This document shows, piece after piece, positions 1-7,204 of a stretch of DNA of 64,000 bases; position 1 is the first letter of the stretch, and every line of letters begins with the position of its first letter. Position numbers and translations under genes: made by a program. This DNA comes from JACRLW01 sp046349595 (GTDB taxonomy: Bacteria > Planctomycetota > UBA1135 > UBA2386). Under the pieces are notes generated by a model. That model was given only the letters and a program-made list of their open reading frames with translations, did no database searches and was not told the DNA's origin. The stretch lies in NCBI GenBank assembly GCA_046349595.1, contig JAXMCA010000002.1, positions 1 through 64,000 on the forward strand, written 5' to 3'.

Positions 1-1
1 C

Positions 2-58
2 TGCCTCGGCGACCGCGCCGCACCCAAGCCCGCAGCCGCGAAGTCCGACAAGGAATGA
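2..58 (+). CDS. C-terminal end of an upstream gene (partial)
   Basis: The first frame is open from the window edge and ends at a TGA that overlaps the ATG of the next gene in an ATGA junction. Eighteen residues are visible, rich in Ala, Pro and Lys and ending KSDKE. The overlap suggests translational coupling with the acyl-CoA ligase. Nothing can be said about its function. Confidence 0.6.
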   Translation, partial: CLGDRAAPKPAAAKSDKE

Positions 59-1557
59 CGCGCGCCTCGCTGGCCGGACTGCTCGACCGCGCGGAGCTGC
101 TGTGGCCGTCGCGCACCGCGGCGGTCGACGGCGACCTCGCCCTCGACTACCGCACCCTGGCTGTGCGGGTGCGTGGTCTCGCCCGAGGGCTCTGGGATGC
201 CGGAGTGCGCACGGGCGATCGCGTCGCCGCCCTGTGCGACAACCACGCCGCGTTCCTCGAGCTCCACTTCGCCGTCGCCCGTCTCGGCGCGATCCTCGTG
301 CCGATCAACACGCGGTTGAGCCGCCACGAGGTCGAGCACATCCTCGACTTCGCGTCCCCGAGCCTGGTGTTCGCCGATGCCGAGCATGCACACCTGTGCG
401 GCGCACGCGCGGCGTCGATCGATTCGATCCGTCGCGAAGGCACGGCACCCGTGGTCGCGACCGGCGTCGAGCACCCCGCGCAGATCTACTTCACCAGCGG
501 CACGACCGGCACGCCGAAGGGCGTGGTGCTCACGCACGGCAACGTGCACGCGCACGCGATGGCGACCATCGCCGAGCTCGGTCTCGGCGAGACCGACGTG
601 TGGGCGCACGTCGCGCCGATGTTCCACCTCGCCGACGCCTGGGCCACCTTCGCGATCACCGCGGTCGGCGGCCGCCACGTGTTCCTGCGCCGTTTCGCAC
701 CGGGCCCCTGCCTCGACCTCTTCGAACGCGAGCGGGTCACGGTCACCAATCTGGTGCCGACCATGCTCAACCGGCTGGTGCACGAGGGAGGTGCCGCGTC
801 GCGCGATTACTCCACGTTCCGCCTGCTGCTCAGCGGCGGCGCACCGATCGCTCCCCACACCGTGCGACGCATCCGCGAGACCTTCCGTTGCCGCTACGTG
901 CAGACCTACGGGATGACCGAGACCAGCCCGTACCTGACCTTCAGCATCCCGCTCGCGCGCCATCACGATCTCGACGACGACGCCCGCCTCGCGCTGAGCG
1001 CACGCACCGGACGTCCCGTGCTCGGCGTCGAGCTGCGCGTCGTCGACACGAAGGGCGCTCCCGTGCCGCGCGACGACTGCAGCGTCGGCGAGATCCAGGT
1101 GCGTGGGCCGACGGTGACTCCCGGCTACTGGAACGCACCCGAGGCCACCGCCGCGGCCTTCACGGCCGACGGCTTCCTGTGCACCGGCGACCTCGCCGCA
1201 CAGGATGCCGACGGCTCGGTGCGGATCGTCGATCGCATCAAGGACGTCATCAAGACCGGCGGCGAGAGCGTGTTCAGCACCGAGGTCGAGTTCCGCCTGC
1301 ACGAACATCCCGCGGTGCTCGAGGCCGCCGTGTTCGGAGTCCCCGACGACGACCTCGGCGAACGCGTGACCGCCGCGGTCGCGCTGAAGCCCGGCCACTC
1401 CGCGAGCGAGACCGAGCTCATCGCCTTCTGCCGCTCCGTGCTCGCCGGCTTCCAGACGCCCAAGTCGATCCGCTTCGTCGACGCGCTGCCGCGCACCGGC
1501 AGCGGGAAGATCAGCAAGCGGATGCTGCGGGATGCGTCGCCGTTAACCGGAAGGTGA
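55..1557 (+). CDS. AMP-dependent acyl-CoA synthetase/ligase
   Basis: Adenylate-forming enzyme that would activate a carboxylic acid to its CoA thioester through an acyl-AMP. The P-loop TSGTTGTPKG lies near residue 147, the YGMTET motif near 285, the GEIQVRG segment near 345, and the C-terminal catalytic lysine in GSGKISKRML near 485. At 500 aa it is full length for the family. The ATG overlaps the stop of the preceding gene, which fixes the start. Substrate cannot be read from sequence: medium/long-chain fatty acid or an aromatic acid are both possible. A bifunctional aryl-CoA monooxygenase lies 13 kb away, but the two are not in an operon, so a shared pathway is only a guess. Confidence 0.9.
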   Translation: MTRASLAGLLDRAELLWPSRTAAVDGDLALDYRTLAVRVRGLARGLWDAGVRTGDRVAALCDNHAAFLELHFAVARLGAILVPINTRLSRHEVEHILDFASPSLVFADAEHAHLCGARAASIDSIRREGTAPVVATGVEHPAQIYFTSGTTGTPKGVVLTHGNVHAHAMATIAELGLGETDVWAHVAPMFHLADAWATFAITAVGGRHVFLRRFAPGPCLDLFERERVTVTNLVPTMLNRLVHEGGAASRDYSTFRLLLSGGAPIAPHTVRRIRETFRCRYVQTYGMTETSPYLTFSIPLARHHDLDDDARLALSARTGRPVLGVELRVVDTKGAPVPRDDCSVGEIQVRGPTVTPGYWNAPEATAAAFTADGFLCTGDLAAQDADGSVRIVDRIKDVIKTGGESVFSTEVEFRLHEHPAVLEAAVFGVPDDDLGERVTAAVALKPGHSASETELIAFCRSVLAGFQTPKSIRFVDALPRTGSGKISKRMLRDASPLTGR

Positions 1558-1752
1558 ACGACTGCTGCGACGAGGCGCCCTGCGACCGCGAACCGGCACG
1601 CACGCGGCACCGCGATCCAACGAACACAGCATCCTCGACGCGCCCGTTCCGCCGCGGCATCCTGGCGCGCCATCCGCAGATCGCCGTCATCGCGCAGGTG
1701 CGTCGTGTGCCTGCCGCCGGCGATCACGAACCATCGCCCGACATCGCCGACC

Positions 1753-2388
1753 ATGTATTACCTCTACGAGCATCAACTGGGATTCCATCGCCTGGCCCTG
1801 GGATACCCGAGCATCGACGGCTGCAACGCCATCTGCCTGCAGACCAAGAACGGCTTGTTCGGGGTCCACGTCTATGGCTGCAATGCCTTCAACCACATCA
1901 GCAAGGCGATGGAGAACGAGGCCGCGGCCTTCGCGTCCTTCGTGCGGAACCACACGGAAGGTGCGAACAAGTCGAACGACGTCCACCTCTTCAGCGTGTG
2001 CTTCCACTCCCGCCGTGGATGGGAAGCGGGGAAGACGTGGAAGGACGAGATCAAGAAGTACGCGGAGGCGCTGAAGTACAAGGGCCCGGTCAGCTCGTTC
2101 GACCTGAGCACCGTGCCGAGCTGGCCGGACGGCCAGTCTGCGTACGTCGAATATCGACGCGCGTTCGATCAGGTGAGCATCCTCCACAAGCCCTGGGGCC
2201 AGTGCGTCCACCCGAAGGAGATCAAGGCCAGCGACATCGCGGACGGGATCAACTACCGGAACGCCGACAACAAGACCGGGCAGGTGACCGACACGTTCCG
2301 CTTCAACAAGGCGCTGACGTCGCTGTCGACGGACGGCTCGGGCTTCGTGCTCTCCCCGGAGTCGCTCCGGCTCTCCTTCCGGTACTGA
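1753..2388 (+). CDS. Unknown protein with GC-x14-H signature
   Basis: A 211-aa protein without signal peptide or membrane segment, relatively rich in Lys, Asn, Phe and Tyr for this genome. I do not recognise a family with certainty. Near residues 22-38 it has IDGCNAICL followed by NGLFGVHVYG, so a Cys and a His sit 15 residues apart behind a Gly. That spacing recalls the CNF/CheD-like cysteine deamidase fold, but this is inference from memory. The start is uncertain: an in-frame GTG lies 48 bp upstream (1705), and neither start has a good Shine-Dalgarno. It stands alone between the ligase and a minus-strand block, and its lysine-rich codon use hints at transfer. Confidence 0.6.
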   Translation: MYYLYEHQLGFHRLALGYPSIDGCNAICLQTKNGLFGVHVYGCNAFNHISKAMENEAAAFASFVRNHTEGANKSNDVHLFSVCFHSRRGWEAGKTWKDEIKKYAEALKYKGPVSSFDLSTVPSWPDGQSAYVEYRRAFDQVSILHKPWGQCVHPKEIKASDIADGINYRNADNKTGQVTDTFRFNKALTSLSTDGSGFVLSPESLRLSFRY

Positions 2389-2414
2389 GCGACACAAGAG
2401 AGTCCGATCCGGAA

Positions 2415-3221
2415 TCAGCGGAACGTGATCCGCAGCGGCGTCGTCAGGCTCGGCGACCGCGGGTCGAGCGTCAGGCCCTGGATCATCAGATCCACGCCGG
2501 AGAGCTGGGAGTCCGGGGGAACCGGCACCTGCAACTGACCGGTCCCGAGCGGGCCGAGAGGAAGCGGTGCGAGCGGTGCGATCAGGATCGGATCGAGGCT
2601 GAGCATGCCGAGGCCGGGGATCGGGAGCGGCGATGGCAACCCGAAAGGACTGGCGAGGATCAGCATCTGTCCTGTCGCATCGAGCGGGCTCGAACAGGAG
2701 ATGGCGTAGGGTTGGCCGATCAGCGCGTTCGGATCGCCGGCGAGGAAGCTGCGGTACGGCGCCATCGCCACGTAGCCGGCCTGCACACCGCGGCGGATGC
2801 CGACGTGGTTCTGCCCTTCGAAGTCGAAGACCTGCAGCCCCTCGACGCACTGCGGATGGCAGATCGTGGTGACCTCGAAGTCCTTGCAGGTCCCGGGGTA
2901 GATGAAGTCGCCGGGGAAGATCGTCGAGAAGTTCAGGACGTCGTTCACGTGATCCACCACGCAGCCCCAGTTGGCGGGAGCCACCACCGTCGAGGTGTCG
3001 AGCTGCGCGACGCCGCCCGCGAAGTGGATCACCACCCGGGCCACCGGCTCGGTGCAGGTCGTCGGCAGGCAGACGTGGTAGCGGTAGGTGAAGGTCGAAC
3101 ACGTCCAACCCGCGTTGAAGGTCGCGGTTTGGGTGACGGTTGGGACGCAGTTCTGCGCGGCGAGCGGGGCGGCGAGGGCGAGACCGGCGAGGGCGAGGAG
3201 GCTGCGGAAGGGTGCGGACAT
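2415..3221 (-). CDS. Secreted protein, paralogue of 3448-4242
   Basis: A 268-aa exported protein. The signal peptide is MSAPFRSLLALAGLALAAP followed by LAAQ, with AAGGA-like bases upstream of the chosen ATG. An open frame extends 55 codons further but is Arg/Pro-rich noise. The mature part has paired cysteines (CSTFTYRYHVC, CTEP, CKDF, ICHPQC) suggesting disulfides, and a C-terminal segment ending in LRITFR. It is clearly paralogous to the next gene through the matching pattern of cysteines, the SPLDATGQ/SALDPLGA segment and the TFR end. Function unknown; an extracellular or surface beta-rich protein is likely. Confidence 0.8.
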   Translation of the reverse strand: MSAPFRSLLALAGLALAAPLAAQNCVPTVTQTATFNAGWTCSTFTYRYHVCLPTTCTEPVARVVIHFAGGVAQLDTSTVVAPANWGCVVDHVNDVLNFSTIFPGDFIYPGTCKDFEVTTICHPQCVEGLQVFDFEGQNHVGIRRGVQAGYVAMAPYRSFLAGDPNALIGQPYAISCSSPLDATGQMLILASPFGLPSPLPIPGLGMLSLDPILIAPLAPLPLGPLGTGQLQVPVPPDSQLSGVDLMIQGLTLDPRSPSLTTPLRITFR

Positions 3222-3447
3222 CGTCTTGGTTCCTTGGTTGTCTTGGGTTCGACACCAGGACCGAGGGCGGCGGCGCAGACCGGAACCGAAATCCCGGCGG
3301 ACTGGCGGCCACGCGAGTTGCTGCGCAGCAGACGCTCCACGCGCGCGCAGCCGACCTGGTCCGCTCCTCGCAGCCGCGGCACGCATCGGGCCCGCGGCGC
3401 AGGATTCCCCCCGCCCGGGCCGACCCGGGTCCCCGACACGCGACCCC

Positions 3448-4242
3448 TCAGCGGAAGGTCACGCGCAGGGCGTTGCTCAGCCGCGGCGACTGCGTCGAGA
3501 AGGTCAGTGCCTGCATCGCGAGCTGACCGCCGATCAGTTCGGTCGACGGCGGGATCGGCAGCGGCAGGAGCCCGACGCCCTCAGGGCCCATCTGCACCGG
3601 CGCCACCGGGATGATCAGGATCGGGTCGAGGAAGAGACTGCCGAAGCCCTGGATCTGGATCCCGATCGGGATGCTGAAGGGACTCGCGAGCACGAGGTTC
3701 GCGCCCAGCGGGTCCAGCGCGCTGGTGCAGCACAACACGTAGGTCTGGCCGACCGGTGCGTCGAGGTCGCCCGACAGGAAGTTGCGATATCGGTCGGTCG
3801 CGGCGAGCACGAAGCTGGTCCGCTGCCCGGTGTGGATCGGCAACCCGCCGAAGGCGAAGAAGTCGGCGCGCTGGATGCCCTCGATGCCGCGCGGATTGCA
3901 GTTGGTGGTGATGCTGAACTGCTTGCACTGGCCGGGCTGGATCTCCGACGCCCGCGCGTTCGCATGCCACTCCACCTCATCGGTCGCGGCCACCACCGAA
4001 CCGCCCCAGCCGTCCGGAGAGCTGATCGAACCGCCGTCGAGCAGGCCGACGCCGAGGCCGAACTTCACACGGAAGGAGTGGACGGGGAGCGAGCACGAGG
4101 ACGGCACGCACACCGTGTAGGTGTAGGTGATCGTCGAGCACAGCCAGCCCTCGTTGAGCGTGGTCTTCTGGCTGATCGTGGGCTCGCACTGGGCGGCGAG
4201 GGCCGCGGTGAGCAGGGTCGAGAGCAGGACGGAACGGAACAT
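3448..4242 (-). CDS. Secreted protein, paralogue of 2415-3221
   Basis: A 264-aa exported protein with signal peptide MFRSVLLSTLLTAALAAQ and a clear AAGGAG ribosome site before the ATG. The mature protein repeats the cysteine pattern of its neighbour (CSTITYTYTVC, CSLP, CKQF, CNP), then LASPFSIPIGIQIQGFGS and a C-terminal LRVTFR. The pair looks like a tandem duplication followed by considerable divergence, on the same strand with about 225 bp between them. No enzymatic motif is visible; structural, adhesive or ligand-binding roles are all possible. Confidence 0.82.
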   Translation of the reverse strand: MFRSVLLSTLLTAALAAQCEPTISQKTTLNEGWLCSTITYTYTVCVPSSCSLPVHSFRVKFGLGVGLLDGGSISSPDGWGGSVVAATDEVEWHANARASEIQPGQCKQFSITTNCNPRGIEGIQRADFFAFGGLPIHTGQRTSFVLAATDRYRNFLSGDLDAPVGQTYVLCCTSALDPLGANLVLASPFSIPIGIQIQGFGSLFLDPILIIPVAPVQMGPEGVGLLPLPIPPSTELIGGQLAMQALTFSTQSPRLSNALRVTFR

Positions 4243-4466
4243 GGCGGTCTCCTTGGGTTCGATGGGTTTCGTTGCGGACGAAACCCGGACCGGAAGGAGC
4301 GCCCGTCGGCGGAACGGAATCGAGGATTCCGAGCGGAGAGCCTGCGCGATCCCCTGCGCCGGATCGGCGATCGGGATCCCAGTCCCCGGAATTGCCGCGG
4401 CCGCACCACGCGCGAGGCGGAGTGCGGCCGCGAGATCGATGCGGGCTCACCCGCATCGCACCTGGC

Positions 4467-6179
4467 TCACAGACCGAAGGTCAGCGACAGGCCGTTGCTG
4501 AACACGACGCCCAGCGCGTTGGCGCCCGGCGCGAGCGCCAGGGCCTGCGACTGGATGGTCACGCCCGACAGCGAGGAGATCGGCGGGATGCCGAGGGTCA
4601 TCGTCCACGACGGCGGAGCCGCCGGCTCACCGGCCCAGAACAGGTCGTTGCTCTGCACGAGCAAGCAACCCGGGGCGCCGAGGAAGCCGAGATCGAGGGA
4701 GGTCTGGGTCAGGCCGAACAACCACGCGACCGTCAGGGTCGAGGCCGGCAGGTTGGTCATGTCGACCGGGAACGAGCCGCCGATCGACGGACGTGCGCCG
4801 GCCTGGGCCGCGAGACCCATCGGGAGACCCGGAGCGCCGGTGTTGAAGGGCACCGTGGTGAAGTCGACCGCGTAGCCGGTCGGCACCGCGCCACCGTGGT
4901 ATCCGACGATGCCGTCGAGGTTCGGAACGCTCGGCAGGGAGATCACGAAGCTGCCGTCCGGGAACAGCTTGAGCTGTGCGGTCATCCGGTTGCCGCCGGT
5001 GGGGTACTCCTGGACGTTGTCCCAGGTGACGAGGGCCACACCGGGCAGCGCGTTGAAGTGGACGTCGCCGGTCGCGTCGCAGAGCAGGTCGTCCCACCAC
5101 GCGGCGATGCGATCCTGCAGGGTGACGAGTTCGCTGGTGCTCTCGCTGAAGTCGGTCGAGGTGGTCGAACCGGTCTGCAGCCACACGAAGCCGTTCGAGC
5201 AGATGTCGATCGCGGTGGTGCTGGTGCCGCAGTACGGGAAGCTGAAGCCGAGGGCGTTGTTGATCGACAGGGTGTCGTCACCCTGGCCGAGCGCCGCGCC
5301 GATGTTGCTGTCGAAGCAGGACGCGCAGGGCGTCACGATGTAGCCGCCGCTGCCGTTGGGCAGGAAGTGGAGGCCGCTGCCGTTGAGCGGATTGCCGGAC
5401 GTGAACTGCTGGTAGACACCGCAGCCGGTCGGGCAGCCGGTGGCGTAGGGCAACGAGGACGCCGCCTGGCAGAGGGTCGACACGTTGTAGCCGAGGCCAT
5501 TGGGCGTGAAGAGGATCGACTTGCCCTGCAGGTCGAGCTGGGCCGTCGTCGTGAAGAGCTGGTAGACGCGGGGAGCCGCGACCGTGAATGGGGTCGCCGA
5601 GATGTCGCTCTGGCCCGGGTCGGCGCCGCCGAGATTGGCCATTCCGACCAGCCCCGTGCTGCTGTAGACGCGGACGCGCGCGTCGTAGTTGAAGACGATC
5701 TCGCCGGTGTCGTAGAGCTGGCACTGGAAGGTCATCGGCTCGGTGCGTCCGAACTGCACGACGTCCTGCCAGGTGATCGCCGCGCGGTTGGGGCCCGTGA
5801 GCGAGTTGAACGCGAGCACATGGCCCGTGCAGTTCAGGTCGCGGTAGTAGGGAGCGATGCGCGCGCCGGCCGTGCCGGAAGCACCACTGAGACCGGCCCA
5901 GGTCTGGCTGCAGCAGGCAGATCCCGTCGGCGCCGTGCCACCCGTGTTCCACAGGTAGAAGAACCCGTTGGAGCTGATGTACACCGTGTCGTAGGTGCTG
6001 CCGTTGAAGGGGAAGTTGAAGCCGAGCGAGAAGGGACCGCTCAGCGTGTCGTCGCCGGCGCCGGCGATGGCGGAACCGATGTTGGTCTCCACGCAGGAGA
6101 TCTGTGCAGTCGCGACGCTCGTGCCGAGCGCGAGGGCCGCGGCGAGCAACGCGGCGCGAGAAGTGAGGATGGAAGTCAT
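4467..6179 (-). CDS. Secreted protein with two nidogen-like domains
   Basis: A 570-aa exported protein. The start at MTSILTSRAALLAAALALG gives a signal peptide ending VATAQ; the frame extends 15 codons further without a better start. Two copies of a nidogen/NIDO-like module are visible: one near residues 25-200 (GDDTLSGPFSLGFNFPFNG, then SSNGFFYLW) and one near 285-440 (GDDTLSINNALGFSFPYCG, then CSNGFVWL). Both show the pattern of a cysteine-bearing strand, a GDDTL turn and an N-G-F strand. A C-terminal beta segment (about 460-570) ends SNGLSLTFGL and resembles the tails of the two preceding genes. Probably a cell-surface or matrix protein. Confidence 0.82.
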   Translation of the reverse strand: MTSILTSRAALLAAALALGTSVATAQISCVETNIGSAIAGAGDDTLSGPFSLGFNFPFNGSTYDTVYISSNGFFYLWNTGGTAPTGSACCSQTWAGLSGASGTAGARIAPYYRDLNCTGHVLAFNSLTGPNRAAITWQDVVQFGRTEPMTFQCQLYDTGEIVFNYDARVRVYSSTGLVGMANLGGADPGQSDISATPFTVAAPRVYQLFTTTAQLDLQGKSILFTPNGLGYNVSTLCQAASSLPYATGCPTGCGVYQQFTSGNPLNGSGLHFLPNGSGGYIVTPCASCFDSNIGAALGQGDDTLSINNALGFSFPYCGTSTTAIDICSNGFVWLQTGSTTSTDFSESTSELVTLQDRIAAWWDDLLCDATGDVHFNALPGVALVTWDNVQEYPTGGNRMTAQLKLFPDGSFVISLPSVPNLDGIVGYHGGAVPTGYAVDFTTVPFNTGAPGLPMGLAAQAGARPSIGGSFPVDMTNLPASTLTVAWLFGLTQTSLDLGFLGAPGCLLVQSNDLFWAGEPAAPPSWTMTLGIPPISSLSGVTIQSQALALAPGANALGVVFSNGLSLTFGL

Positions 6180-6358
6180 CGTGGGTTTGGACAGGACGTC
6201 GTGCCGAGACCCGCGCCGGTTCAATCCCGACGCATCGAGGCCTCGATCTGGTGAGCCGAGAAGGCTACCTCACGCGTGCCGCGTTGCATGTCCCCTGTTG
6301 GCCTCCGAACACGCCGCTCCGCATGCCCGATGAGCACGCGTTCACCATCCTCACACCG

Positions 6359-6946
6359 TCAGTCGACCACGCGACACAGGCGCCACTCGAGCGGTCGGTG
6401 GAACGAAAGTTCCGGATGCGGTGACGAGGACGACAGCACCGGCTGTTCACGACCGCGGGTCGCGTCGTAGCGGCAGAAGGACAGGCGGAGGAGATCGCCG
6501 ATCGCGGCATCCACAGGCACCACCACGCGGGTGCGCCATCCGCGACTCGTACGGTCGACCGTCGAGGCTATCGATTCGGGATCCGCGGCGACCTCGTCGA
6601 TGTCCGCGATGCGCGAGACCTGGGTGAAGTCCTCGAAGCGGAGATGGAGACGCAGGTTGTCCGGGGTGACGTGCACCTCGGTGTACTCCTCGCTGTCGTC
6701 GCGACGGACGAAGATCTCGAGGACGTCGCCGAGCTCCCAGGTGCGTTGGTTGTGACGTGTGGCGCGGTTGAAGACGTCGTCGTCGACGAGCTCGGCGTCG
6801 ACCATCAGGCGACCGTCGGCGAAGCGCGCCTCGACGCGCGTCGGTCGCAGCTCGGGTTCCGGCGCGCTCCGCCACGCCTGGCCCAACGTGAAGACCAGGG
6901 TCTGATGGCGACCGAGGGCAGGGATGTCGTCGTGCGTGGATGTCAC
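6359..6946 (-). CDS. CBM9-like/DOMON-type carbohydrate-binding protein
   Basis: A 195-aa beta-sandwich protein with the family-9 carbohydrate-binding pattern: an early strand with ADGRLMVDAELVDDDVFN, then WELGDVLEIFVRRDD, EVHVTPDN and a late RLSFCRYD strand. I chose the GTG at 6946 because the longer ATG start at 7057 would put the N-terminus inside a strongly folded intergenic element. No signal peptide is seen from either start, so cytosolic location or another mode of export is open. It is divergent from the hydrolase-like gene at 7205. Ligand unknown. Confidence 0.7.
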   Translation of the reverse strand: MTSTHDDIPALGRHQTLVFTLGQAWRSAPEPELRPTRVEARFADGRLMVDAELVDDDVFNRATRHNQRTWELGDVLEIFVRRDDSEEYTEVHVTPDNLRLHLRFEDFTQVSRIADIDEVAADPESIASTVDRTSRGWRTRVVVPVDAAIGDLLRLSFCRYDATRGREQPVLSSSSPHPELSFHRPLEWRLCRVVD

Positions 6947-7036
6947 GCCGACGAGGTTCGCCTCGGCGCGGCACGGCGTCGAGCACGAACCCGTCGACAG
7001 CCGGGACACGGTGCGGGAGACTGCGCCTCCCCCATC

Positions 7037-7106
7037 GCGGCCTGGGCCGCAACCCATTCGGGTTGCCGCGTCGGCGCTGCGCGCCGACCAGGATGGCCCA
7101 GGCCGC
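7037..7106. repeat. Three-way-junction structured element (copy A)
   Basis: A 12-bp perfect inverted repeat (GCGGCCTGGGCC at 7037-7048 and its complement at 7095-7106) encloses two perfect hairpins: GCAACCC-ATTC-GGGTTGC at 7049-7066 and GTCGGCGC-TGC-GCGCCGAC at 7070-7088. The whole folds as a compact three-way junction in the divergent intergenic region. A related but decayed copy lies at 18205-18257. Confidence 0.65.
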
Positions 7107-7126
7107 CTTGTTGGCTGGGGTCGCTT

Positions 7127-7166
7127 CGGCCTTCGAATCGTCGCTTCGCACGACGATTCTCCGGCC
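7127..7166. repeat. Long perfect hairpin
   Basis: GAATCGTCG at 7135-7143 pairs perfectly with CGACGATTC at 7151-7159 across a 7-nt loop, flanked by a further GGCC/GGCC pairing. It lies just downstream of the three-way-junction element and about 40 bp before the GTG of the next gene, so it may be in that gene's leader or overlap its promoter. Confidence 0.6.
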
Positions 7167-7204
7167 TACGGTCCCATCGAGACGCGATCACGCAGGAGGA
7201 CACC

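Noticed and set aside
102..3614. A 1,170-codon open frame on the plus strand
   Set aside because: It overlaps the acyl-CoA ligase and two exported proteins, is dominated by Arg, Pro and Ala, and has no domain. Long stop-free frames are expected opposite or beside genes at this G+C.
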